Shown here: positions 54,901 through 64,000 of the stretch, in pieces
Layout: each line of letters starts with the position of its first letter
How positions within the stretch are numbered: the stretch's first letter is position 1
NCBI RefSeq assembly: GCF_963662255.1
Contig: NC_085059.1
Location: 10,821,234 to 10,885,233 of the forward strand
Direction: 5' to 3'
Origin: Cinclus cinclus
Taxonomy: Eukaryota > Chordata > Aves > Passeriformes > Cinclidae
DNA: 64,000 nt
Notes under the pieces: model-generated
Told to the model about the DNA's origin: nothing
The model's database searches: none
The model's input: the letters and a program-made list of their open reading frames with translations, nothing else
Position numbers and translations under genes: made by a program

Positions 54901-57900
54901 AGATAATGGTTTTATCTCTCTTTAGTTTTGCTGCTTTTGTGTCAAAACACTTGTCCAGCACCCAACATAAAAATTCTACCATCCAATAAAATGGCAACAA
55001 AACCACTGTGGTGGCAAGAGATTAAGGATTTCTCTCTGAACTTAACCCATTGAGCTGTGTCACAGAACAGGGTGCTTTGTCTTCTGCTTTGGAATCCGTT
55101 CCAGAGAACAAGCAACATCTAGCCTCTTGGAATTGTATGGTCTTGGAACCAAAGCCCATGAACAGGTACACCAGTTCACCCTCTCTGTGATACTGGGGAA
55201 CCATTGATAGCATTGGGTTGTGGGATGCAGTGGAACAGGAGAACCTGATGATAAACCCGTTTTTGCTGCTTATGTGTTTAAAATATTGGCAAAACTTGTA
55301 TGTTCCCAAACACTGGGAAAAAATAAAGTAGGAGGAACTATGATGCTGTAGCCTTCTGCTTTCGTGTATTATCCGAATGAGTTTTACCCAAAAATCATAC
55401 AAATTTAATAGCATGAGTGATTGGCCCCACCCATGCCTGTGACAAGACTAGATGGCTTTTAATGTGCATTGTGTTTCTGAATGCCCAATTCCTTCTTCAC
55501 TTTCCTGTCCATCTGTTTCATTCCTCTCCCGCGGTTTAGAGATAAAAGTTTGTAGAGTAGTTCTCTGCTATTTAATGTTTGTTAAAACGCACTTTGCTGT
55601 TGTGATGTCTGGGTACCCTTACCTAGCATGACCCGTGTTACCGCCAGAGCATAATCAGGAAACCTTGTTAACAGCCCCCCGGGTTGGTCGCGTATTCTTT
55701 GAGGGCATTATTTTGCGTATTTAGTTTTTTACCCCGTCTGTGGCCATCCAGTTGTCTTGCATATCCCCCTTCTTGCCGTGTGATCTTAACGAGCCCTCGC
55801 TGCGCACACTGCGCTCTTTGTTCGGACAGAGCGGGGGGAGCGGGACCGGGCGGGATGCGGGAGTCGCGCCGCAGAGGCAGCAGCGAGCGGCGGCGGCCGG
55901 GGGCTCCTCGTCCCCCTTCCCCGCCCAGCCCCTGCCCGGAGGAGCGCTCCAAAGCCGCTGTGCGAGGGAGCGCTGCAGCGCGGGGTGTCGCCGGGCCCGG
56001 CGGCCGCAGGTGGCCCGCGGTGGCCGCCGTGTCACATGATGGCTGTCAGCGGGAGCTCGGCCACCCGAGCGCCCCGGCTCCGCCGAGAGCATCCCGCCGC
56101 TCGCGGGAATGTGAGGGCTGCGGGGGCCGGCTGGAAGGAGGCCGCCGTGCTTCGCCCCCCGCCCCGTTCCTCGCCGAGCGGGCTGGATTCTCGGCGGGTG
56201 CCCGGGGACTCGGCCGTGAGACGGAGCCGGGAGCGCGGTGGCAGACAGGAGGCGGATGGATGGCACTGACGGGTCCGGGCCGGCGCTGCCAGGGCAGCGC
56301 TTGGCTTCCCCGTGAGTTGCACTGATCGTTCTGCAGCAAACCCTGGAAGAGACGAAGGAGTGGAAAAGACGGGCGCTCTTTTCCTCGAACAGAAATTCCA
56401 GGCTGTGCGGAACTGTGGGGCAGGATTTGGGTTATGAAACTTCGGGACAGCACAAACGCAGCCTGGTGAAAACCCCGACGCTGCTGTCCTTAAGGTGGTT
56501 TCTGTGCTCCTGTTGCTAGGATTAAGGTTTTTGCATTGCAGCATGGAGAGTCTTTTGTTTGAGTTAAATTCAGACCTCTTGATATGTCACCTGACAGTCT
56601 TGTGGTTTTGGATGAATATGGCTCATAGCTATTATTAACCTGAGTTGGCAGCCAGGCACAACAGGAGTTTATAGGGATTTTGAGAAGTGGAACTGCTCGG
56701 AGGACAAAGATGCTTCCCAGGTATGGTCACTGCACAGTTCTTGAGATTATTTGAGTTATTTGAAAGCTTATTATTTCCCCTGTGATAAAAATACTTTTCC
56801 TCCAGAGATGTGAATCTTCCGGAGATATATTTTTTATGATTCTTACTATAATTTTATGCTAAAGGGCGCAATATTTTTTTGCCTGTATTGATTCTATCTT
56901 GTAACTTTGCAAAGGGAAGTGCAGTCTGCTTTAATAATGTAGTTTTGTTCAGTGCTAGTGAATTTAACTGAAAGGAACTGTGTGTCGTTTGTGTGTGGTT
57001 TTAATTAAAACCACATTTCAAGAGAGCATGAGACTTGTATGCATGTGCAAATATTTGCATGCATACATGTACCTAAATCAGCTAAAACCTGAACAGGTAC
57101 TTTTTGAAATGACCTAAGTGGAGTAGTCCCAAAAATATTTGAAAAAATTATTAATAGTGATTGTAAATTCTGCAAGATGTGTGAATTGCAGAGTTATTAA
57201 ACATACTACACAGCTATAACAAAACCTTCCCACCAATTTATTTTCAGTATAACACTACATATTATGATTACTGTGTTGGCTAGGTTGCACCTAACCTATC
57301 AGTGTTGTCTTTTTGCTTGTGAAAAAACATCTGGCCTATGTATTAGACTTTAGAGTATAAATTAGGTATCTTAATAAGAGTCAAGTGACTCTCCTTAGAA
57401 GGGAGAAAAAAATGAAAACAAACTAAAGTCAGCTTCATATACAGGTAAAGAATTGGACAGAGCTAAGGATCTTTGCAACCAGTTGAAGTTGAGGTCCAAC
57501 TTTGTTGTACCTGTGAAATACCTGGCTGACACACTTTGTTCCTGGTGGACAATATGTACTTAGTTTAAGCAGCACAAGTTTCCTGGAGCTCAAGAAGTGC
57601 ATCTATATCTATTCCTGGTGAGGATTGCTAAGCTGGTAAATAATGGGACTGGCTTGGAGGTGGAGCAGGGAGCTGACCTCCACAGTGCTGCAGTGCCTGT
57701 GGACATATCACCCTCTTTCAAGATGTGAAAAGCAGGGGGCTTGGGTATTTTTTCCTTTTTTTTCCCTTTTTTTTCTTTTTTTTTCTTTTTTTTTTTTTTT
57801 AATTTTAAAGAAACATTATTTCCATGGGATAAACCTGAAACATGTCACCACTGCAAGCAGTCAAGGGTGGTTGTCGCTGAGATGATCTACCATCTGTCTA

Positions 57901-60900
57901 TTCTTCCATGCTACTCAGAACCCATGTCCTGTGACTTCTGTGAAACCCCAGCTGAGGTCACCGTGGCAGAGGGCAGAGTCACTCAGGGCGCTGGGTGAGC
58001 TCCTTCGCAATCTGCCCTCGCAGGCTCCCTCCCTGCCCTGGCCAAGGCTCAGACGCTGATTTTCTGTGCAGAATCAGCAAGTGCTCACCACCACAGTCAC
58101 ATAGCCCTGACATGACCTCAGCTCTTGTAAAGACAAATATCTTGCAAATTTTTTTCTAAGTGTAGGGCCCGTGGTTTCTGTACTTTAGGGAACTTTCTTC
58201 CTCCTTGCAGCCTTATGGTTGTGTTATGTCACCAGGACTTAAACAGAATCTCTCTCTTAAAATGCCAGCTTTGCAAGTCAGCCTGGATCATCCTTGTCTT
58301 GTGAATCGTGAGAAAGTTCTTCTGTGTTTCAGGTGCTGTTCTCGAAGAAATAAATAACTTGCCCATGCCTCTAAGAGATGATGGCCTTCCCAGGCTGCAA
58401 GCATCATTAACACACATTGCAGTTCTGTTTTCATTGCTTCCGAATTAGTTGTGATCTTTCAGAATGGTCTGTGCAGCTGTTTTGTGCAATAATGGTCAAA
58501 TAATAAGTGAATTACTGAAATGCAGTAAGAAGGTATTGAAGTATGTACAACACTCTCCCCTCCCATCATTAATTCTATATACTCAACTTTTGCTGTATCT
58601 TCTCAAAGCCAAAAGAAAAGAGAATCTATTATAAGATCATAGAAATCTGCAGAGGTGTTTGGGCAGGAGAAGGGAATTCCTGGTTGGAAAAGGCATCTCA
58701 GGGCTTAGAGGAGTATGATAGGATGGCTGGACTAGGCAAGAATCATTTTCCTCCTGGACTTGATCACCATTCCTTGTAGCAAAGCAACTGCAGGATCCTG
58801 TATACTGGGCTGTATAGGTACAGGTGAGTGTGCTTTGATGTGGATGTACATGTCCACAGAATGTGGAGATAATCTGAATCCCAGTGCACTCAGTGGAACA
58901 GTCTCATATTTACAATGTTAGCTCTTCCTGACAGATGCAGGCTCTGTCAAAGGCCTGTGTAGAAGTTGGCTGGGTCTAAGCACCCCTGCCACAAGGATAA
59001 TACCTGGAGAATCATCATCTGCAGGTGCTGGAGATAAGATCTGGAATCCCTGTGCCTCTGTTCTGATGCTTATCTAGCAGGAGTGAAGGAAGATGTTTCC
59101 TTCCACCAGAGCCTACCAGGGGAGCATGGGGCAAGGTGGGCCCATCTGCTCTGCTGGGCTGTTCCTGTCACCCTTTAAAAAGGTGCTAACATGAAAACTA
59201 TGCAGAACAGATAAGCTGGCATAAACTATAAATATCATTTGCGTAAATGCATTTAAAAATAGTTCCAAGTGATTCATCGCCAGGCAATTTTTATAACTAT
59301 GGGTAACGTGATGTAGGAAAACAATAGTTTGACAGATAGTTTTGACTTACTTTTTACATGTTTAGTCATATTCTGGTTTTGAGCAATCTTACTTTTTAGA
59401 AAACTCTTTTCCAATTCCTACCTGCTTAATATAGTGTTCATTTTATTTTAGTTGCTTTACTTTAAGATTTCTAAAGTATCTGGTTCTATTAAAAAGTAAC
59501 CAGATATTATCTAAACTGTGTTAATATAAAGAGTTTTGAAAGTAAAGTCTCAGCCAGGAGGGAGGATAATGCTAAGCGAAACCTTTAATGTAATGAAGAA
59601 GTGTTCATGTTCTAGGTGAGAATGAGGAGGAAGGAACGTACTGGGATTCAATTACAGGGGGAAATCCTGTATTTTAATTGTTGGAGTGGTGATGAAGGAT
59701 TTCTGTGTTTGTTGTATTGTCTATTAACACTTGCATGGAGTGAAATAATACCAATTTGCAGCCATTCAGTTCTTGCTGAGAAATGTTGATGGTAGTAATA
59801 AATTCCAGGAACACAGGAAAATTCATCCTCAGAGAGGAGTTGGAATTCTGGATTGCTGTGAATCTCTTTAGTAGAGGTGTCAGGAAGCATAGAGTGGATT
59901 TTTAAATGTAAGCTACAGGTAATATTCCTGGTGATTGAAGGTAAAAAAGGCAGAAAAGCAAAAAGGACAAAAAAAGGGAAGAGCTGAACAACAGTAGGGC
60001 TTAAGTGTGAATAAGCATTAAAATACCATTTTTCAGGTCTTGATCTCATTTTTGCTAGTTTCTAATAATTCCATCATTAATCATATGGAATTTTCCCTTT
60101 CTTTCACAAATATTTCCTTTTCTTTTGCATTCTGTACTTGCATGAGTGTCTGTGTGGGGGCATTGGATGAGATGCCCTCCAGAAGACCCTTCCAACCTCA
60201 ACCAGTCTGTCATGGTGTGAGAATTGGGTTTTATTTCTGAAACATCCCATACAGCATTTACACATCAATGGATTTCTACTCCACATAGGTATTTTTGAAC
60301 ATCCCATTCTAGAGGAATGCCTACTTGTGTAGTGGAGATTTCCACAGGAGCAGTGTCCTGCTCAGAACTAATTTGTTTATCACCAGTTTTCCTCTTGCTC
60401 CATGCCTGAACTCACAGCACTGTGTGGCAAATTCACAAAGACTTCTACTGGTGAAAGGTATTTGTGGTTTTCTTGGTGGTTTTTTTTTTGTTTTGTTTTG
60501 GGTTGTTTTTGTTTTTTGTTTTTGTTTTGTCCTGGGTGATGCAGCAAAAAGTCCTCATTAGGAAACTGTCATTTCCAGAGCAGTGTGGGAGACTCACCTT
60601 TCATTAACATTGCTAGAACACTTGATTCTATGTCTCCTGGTTTTCCTGTAGGAACCTCAAGAAAATATCACTTAAATGTCAAAGTTAGTTTCTGTTTATA
60701 AACAGAACTAATTATATTCAGGAGATCTAGGTCAGTTTTCATCTGCCTGAAGAGGAGTGTTGGAGTGCTGCCCTGTTATATTTGTTTTGAGAATGTCTCT
60801 TGCAAGCAGGAATTTTATGTTTCTGGGGATAATCTTTTCAGATATCAAGCTTAACTGTATTTTAAGTCTGCTAACAACAAAAGCAAAGCTCTGTGTCCTG

Positions 60901-63441
60901 CTTCCCCCTCACTGGTGGGGGTGAGTTAGTTGGAGGTGCCAGGCTGCCTTCTGTTTACTGTCTGTCTGAATGAACTTTCCCCCAGCTCTCTGAAAGGCTC
61001 TTCTGGTTTGGGAAGTGGCCTGCTATTGCCAGGGAATGTTTTTGCAAGGCTGAAATGTGCTTAAGGATGCTATTATGTAACAGAGATAGTGCTTCTTTGG
61101 AATTATCACGAATTATGATGGATAATAGCTACTAAATGTTTGTCTGGAGAAAGTTAAAATGTCATGTGAAGAAGCTGAGAAGTAAACAAGCTCTTGTTAC
61201 CTTCATCAAATATGTTTGTGAATACAGCAAGAGTTTTATATTTAGCTTTCTCTTCTCTCAGTGTGTAATCTGCTCTTGGAGCTTTTTATAAGTAGACTTC
61301 CCTAAGATCTGTAACAGCAATTGCTTTTTTTGCCAGTAATTTCAAAGTCAAATATCAAAAGTACTAGGTAGTGGAAAGTATGCTTTTGTGTAAGTGTGAA
61401 GGAAATTCAAATGCGTTGCAAGGGTGGAGCAAGCAATGCCACCCTTTTGGCAAGCAATTAATTGTTATTGTCACATAGATTCTTTATAGGAACCACAGTG
61501 GCCTATCTGGAAAAAATGTTCATTTCTGGACTTCCACTAATTTCACTTTAATATATGGAGGCTATTTCTCCAGGAATTTAGTTTATCCAGGGGTCCTCCT
61601 CACTTCTAGCCAAAGTCATGCTCTTACCAGGTACCATCCCTAGCCCTAGTGCCGCTTGTGCCTCTTGGTTGGTAACACCCCAGGCATGTATCAAACTGGG
61701 GCTTTTGTGTTCTTACATTTTCTGAAATGCAAGATGAGGTTAATTAGGAGAGCCTCCAGTAAGTGTAAGCTTGGCTCTGAGTTTGCCACTGTGCTTGGGT
61801 TTTGGTACAGAATTTGCTCAGTTTGTTGTCTGCACTTTGTGTGGCCATTTCATGGTGCAGATAACACTTGGCTTTAGGTGCCCAAATGAGAAGCTGTGTG
61901 GCTCTTTGCCCCCAAATCTAGACATGAAGTTATTTCAGCTCAAATTGCTCAAGGTTTTCTTTCTTGTAATAAGTTGATTTGCACATTTGTTGCACATCAT
62001 CTTCTCTGCAGCTTCCGTTTTTCTCTCTTGTTGCTAAATGGTGGGGATGGGCAGATTAGGAAATAGATTCCTTGTCAGGACGGTGTGTAACTGTATGTCT
62101 TGGTGCTTAGTTTCACCTCGCTGGGACTACACTAACTGTAAAACTTGTGTACCTATACTGAGCAGCCTTAAAAACTTCTGATAGCTGACGATGACTTTGG
62201 TGATCAAATGGATTTTCTGCTGTTAAAGAACTTGTTGGTCACATAAAGCATGGGTGCAGAGCAGGAAACCCTTTGGGTTAGAGGAGAGGAAACTTTATCG
62301 TTGCCTTGGAGTCTAACATGCCAGGTTTAACCCATGTTATTTCCTTGCTGAATTACATGTACAGCCTCTTGCAAATTGGGAATCTGTCCTTCATTAATGG
62401 CTTGTTCCAGTGCCTTGTTTGTGGCTTCTTGAGGTTCATGCTAACACTGCTTGCCTAAAAGCCAAGACTAAGGAAGACAGAATTTCACTTGATCTAGGAA
62501 GTGGCTTGTAAACTAGCTGAAAGATGATTCCTGATGGTTTCATGGTACAAGATACAGCAGGTGTCTTGTTTCCTATCTTCCAAGAATTGAAATGTTGTCA
62601 GTGAAAATGGATTCCCAAGCCAATGGATGAGAATGCTTACTGGGCTTTGAAGTGATGGCTGGCTTTTTAAAATAGAAATTTAAGATGGTGACTACAAAGC
62701 GCTCTTAAGGGGAAGATTATGGAATGGTTTCCAAGCCTGATCCCTGCAAGCTCTCCCTTTGATCCTCCTCTGGAATAGTGACACTAGGGAAGGTTCTGGG
62801 GCTTCAGGAAAACTCCTTCTCTTGGAAGCCAGTTTGGGAATAGGTGTGGTAGGACTGCTTTGTGTGGCTTGCTGCCCATGCCTTTGAGTCACAGTGGCTT
62901 ATGTGGAGAGAACCAGGTGGTTCTTCCAAACCACCCTGTGATTATTCATCTTGGAGGTTTTTTGTGTCTTTAAACCCAAAAGCTAAGTTCTATGACATTG
63001 ATTTTAGATAGCTGGAACTTGAAGAAAACATATCACAAAACAGAGCACAAGATCTATTGATGCTGCACACATCATTTTGTGCAGTTGTAGAGGATTGGTG
63101 CAGTTTACAGCAGTGTAATTTGGCACACGTAGGGGAAAGAAAAGAAAACAAAGGGCATAGTTCTGGCTGTAGGATCAAAGAGTTTGATGAAATGGCATTG
63201 AATTTGTTTGACTCTATATTTTAATCAAGCGGTATATACAGATAATGTAGAAAGAGCAGTGTAATGGAGAGTTGTGGTAATTGATCCTTTTGCTCTTTTC
63301 TTTTTTAATTAAAGCTGGCCTTTGCCTGAGTTTGACCCAAGCCAGATCCGACTGATTGTGTATCAGGACTGTGAAAGAAGAGGACGGAATGTCTTATTTG
63401 ATTCCAGTGCTAAAAGAAAAATAGAGGATGTTTCAGTGTCG
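36140..63441 (+). CDS. FNIP1: FNIP1, folliculin-interacting protein 1 (first two coding exons)
   Basis: FNIP1 is a Longin/DENN-domain protein that binds folliculin (FLCN), AMPK and Hsp90. FLCN-FNIP acts at lysosomes as the GAP for RagC/D and controls TFEB/TFE3. The first 71 codons are visible: exon 1 starts [15 protein letters not shown], and exon 2 carries [20 protein letters not shown] and [11 protein letters not shown]. Exon 2 is nearly identical to mammalian FNIP1 and marks the start of the Longin domain. The join restores a serine codon (AG|C). Intron 1 is 27.1 kb. The rest of the roughly 1,160-residue protein lies right of the window. MEIKIN is upstream on the same strand. Confidence 0.97.
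36229..39140 (+). other. FNIP1 intron 1, proximal part
   Basis: The CpG island fades by about 36950. The rest is AT-rich, with an ATT triplet repeat at 37731-37752, T-rich runs at about 37818-37842 and 38461-38478, and T/G-rich sequence near 38600-38660. No exon was supported. Confidence 0.75.
37731..37752. repeat. (ATT)n microsatellite
   Basis: Short ATT/TTA triplet repeat of about 22 bp in FNIP1 intron 1. Confidence 0.8.
39141..39187 (+). promoter_or_regulatory. Candidate internal promoter: E-box plus TATA/MEF2 element
   Basis: A palindromic CTCACGTGAG (39141-39150; core TCACGTGA, the CLEAR-type site bound by MiT/TFE and USF factors) lies 26 bp upstream of CTATAAATAGG (39177-39187). The latter satisfies both the TATA-box and the MEF2 consensus. 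Directly downstream are a possible first exon and further splice sites. Motif reading only; function is inferred. Confidence 0.45.
39205..39290 (+). ncRNA. Candidate non-coding first exon inside FNIP1 intron 1
   Basis: Starting about 25-30 bp after the TATA-like element, this stretch ends in a consensus 5' splice site TTTCAG|GTAAGC at 39291. It contains no ATG. It could be the leader exon of an alternative FNIP1 transcript or a lncRNA, or splice-site-like sequence by chance. Confidence 0.35.
39588..39622 (+). ncRNA. Candidate second non-coding exon (35 nt)
   Basis: The acceptor CTTTCCTGGCTTTCCAG and the near-perfect donor CTG|GTAAGTAA bracket 35 nt. It has no ATG. It follows the candidate exon at 39205-39290 after a 297-nt intron. 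Confidence 0.35.
39623..47480 (+). other. FNIP1 intron 1, middle part A
   Basis: 7.9 kb of AT-rich sequence. No repeat family or supported exon was recognised. A perfect 8-bp stem with a 3-nt loop lies at 47009-47027. Confidence 0.65.
47481..47541 (+). repeat. CR1 LINE 3' fragment (sense, short)
   Basis: GGTTGGACTTGATGATCTTG, then GACTTTTCCAACCTTAGTGA is a classic piece of the CR1 3' region. About 60 bp remain, in FNIP1 intron 1. Confidence 0.85.
47542..55600 (+). other. FNIP1 intron 1, middle part B
   Basis: 8 kb without a supported exon. Notable simple sequence: C16 at 50989-51004 preceded by a T-rich stretch, and a T run at about 53109-53126. An E-box GCACGTGAGC lies at 47988-47997. Open frames at 47.4-48.0 kb and 51.3-51.8 kb look fortuitous. 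Confidence 0.6.
50989..51004. repeat. Poly-C tract (C16)
   Basis: Sixteen consecutive C on the + strand after T-rich sequence. Confidence 0.9.
55790..56330. promoter_or_regulatory. Orphan CpG island in FNIP1 intron 1
   Basis: A sharply bounded, CpG-dense GC-rich block 20 kb downstream of exon 1. It contains a TCACATGA M-box-type element at 56032-56039 and a good + strand donor (CCCC|GTGAGT at 56312). On the - strand a strong donor (GCTAG|GTAAGG) falls at 55622. No open frame in it resembles a known protein or joins FNIP1 exon 2 in phase. It is most likely an alternative, antisense or lncRNA promoter, or an enhancer island. Confidence 0.6.
56994..57015. repeat. Perfect 22-bp palindrome
   Basis: TGTGGTTT at the left and its exact complement at the right flank a central TTAATTAA. 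Every one of the 11 pairs matches. The ends are RUNX-type sites and the centre is a homeodomain-type TAATTA. Confidence 0.9.
57037..57066. repeat. Near-perfect inverted repeat with octamer motifs
   Basis: The left arm GTATGCATGTGCAAAT and right arm ATTTGCATGCATAC abut. They are complementary apart from a 2-nt insertion in the left arm. The right arm contains the POU octamer ATTTGCAT. Confidence 0.85.
57748..57800. repeat. T/C-rich low-complexity tract
   Basis: Runs of T interrupted by single or triple C over about 53 bp in FNIP1 intron 1. Confidence 0.85.
60158..60222 (+). repeat. CR1 LINE 3' fragment (sense, short)
   Basis: CATTGGATGAGATGCCCTCC, then CCCTTCCAACCTCAACCAGT, then a CTGTCATGGTGTGA end resembles the extreme CR1 3' end. 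About 65 bp, diverged. Confidence 0.75.
60223..63314 (+). other. FNIP1 intron 1, distal part B
   Basis: 3.1 kb up to the exon 2 acceptor. A T/G-rich simple stretch lies at 60479-60530. No other element was recognised. Confidence 0.7.
63315..63441 (+). CDS. FNIP1: FNIP1 exon 2
   Basis: Acceptor TTTTTTAATTAAAG, donor TCG|GTGAGT; 127 nt, phase 2 in and phase 0 out. It encodes [20 protein letters not shown], then [20 protein letters not shown]. It is the start of the FNIP Longin domain and nearly identical to the mammalian protein. Confidence 0.98.
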
Positions 63442-64000
63442 GTGAGTATTTTGCTAATTTACATGTTCATAGTTGTATTTTTTCAAATAGCCAAATTGAT
63501 AAATTGCATATGTTCTGTTTTTTTCACATTGACATTTAAATGTTGGTTATATGCAAGGCTGTATTTAAATGCCTGTTAAGTTGCAAATTATTCAGGCTTC
63601 AGTGGTTTTACTCTTACCAGCTTTAAATACTATGGTGACCTTTTTATTCTGGGATTTATCTACGTTCTGCTCTTTCAATGAGAAAGATTCCTTCCTGGGG
63701 GTGCAGCAGGCAATGCTAGGGATTGAAACAGGGCATGAACTGGGATTTATTGATCTGGTTTTGTACCACGGTGGGGTCTGGATTCTTACTCAGAAGTCCC
63801 CCCAGCCCCGTGTCCTCTTGTGTCCTGTGTGCTTAACTGTTGCCAGTTGTTGTTTGTATGCTTTGCTGACAGTTTTGTCACATGAAGTTACTTGAAAACT
63901 CTGTTTTTCCTTTTGGCATGATTTACATGGTAGTCTGTTAATTGAAACTAATGGATGTGGTCAGATGAGAATACTTCTTTCTAAGGGCTGTGGCCAGAAT
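63442..64000 (+). other. FNIP1 intron 2 (partial)
   Basis: Start of intron 2. The next exon is not in the window. Confidence 0.85.

Larger units (their letters stand above)
56331..60157 (+). other. FNIP1 intron 1, distal part A
   Basis: 3.8 kb. It contains the pair of inverted repeats at 56994-57066 and a pyrimidine block at 57748-57800. No exon was supported. Confidence 0.65.

Noticed and set aside
56032..56039. TCACATGA M-box in the orphan island as evidence for MITF/TFEB control
   Set aside because: The same 8-mer or its complement also occurs at about 4998, 50835, 61163 and 63878, which is background frequency. On its own it supports nothing.
55684..56544. Open frames of 94-213 codons in the orphan CpG island as a novel gene or FNIP1 alternative coding exon
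   Set aside because: They are composition-driven Arg/Pro/Ala-rich frames. The one good donor (56312) leaves the wrong phase for FNIP1 exon 2.
62918..62945. CR1-like CCAAACCACCCTGTGATTAT
   Set aside because: Only about 20 bp resemble a CR1 tail, with no flanking CR1 sequence, so it is too short to call.

Overview
The window is vertebrate nuclear DNA, almost certainly from a bird. Three multi-exon genes with GT-AG introns lie head-to-tail on the + strand, in the order ACSL6 - MEIKIN - FNIP1. Mammals have the same transcriptional order (human 5q31). The interspersed repeats I can recognise are 3'-end fragments of CR1 LINEs, several ending in the ATTCTATGATTCT-type tail, which is typical of bird genomes. 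The species cannot be named from sequence alone.

Layout. (1) 1-16757: 3' two-thirds of ACSL6, a long-chain acyl-CoA synthetase. Thirteen coding exons are visible, including a tandem pair of equal-length, mutually exclusive 'fatty-acid gate' exons (F-gate 4434-4511, Y-gate 4569-4646) only 57 nt apart. The 5' exons lie left of the window. (2) 16758-about 21690: ACSL6 3'UTR and intergenic DNA, with one CR1 tail. (3) about 21690-32065: a CpG-island promoter and a 13-exon gene I assign to MEIKIN, the meiosis-specific kinetochore protein. Exon phases join without a break into 485 codons (377 from an internal ATG). (4) 32066-about 35400: MEIKIN 3' flank. (5) about 35400-64000: CpG-island promoter and the first two coding exons of FNIP1, the folliculin-interacting protein, separated by a 27-kb intron 1. 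That intron holds a second, orphan CpG island (about 55790-56330), a TATA/MEF2/E-box cluster followed by two well-formed splice-site pairs (about 39141-39622), and two close inverted repeats (56994-57066).

The three genes share no pathway. ACSL6 activates long-chain and polyunsaturated fatty acids, MEIKIN protects sister-centromere cohesion and mono-orientation in meiosis I, and FNIP1 works with folliculin in lysosomal mTORC1/AMPK/TFEB signalling. Their adjacency is inherited synteny, not an operon.

No tRNA, rRNA, intact transposon, virus-derived gene or CRISPR-like array was seen. The most useful leads are the sterically constrained ACSL6 exon pair, the candidate internal FNIP1 promoter with non-coding first exons, the orphan CpG island, and a polo-box/separase-like motif pair in MEIKIN.
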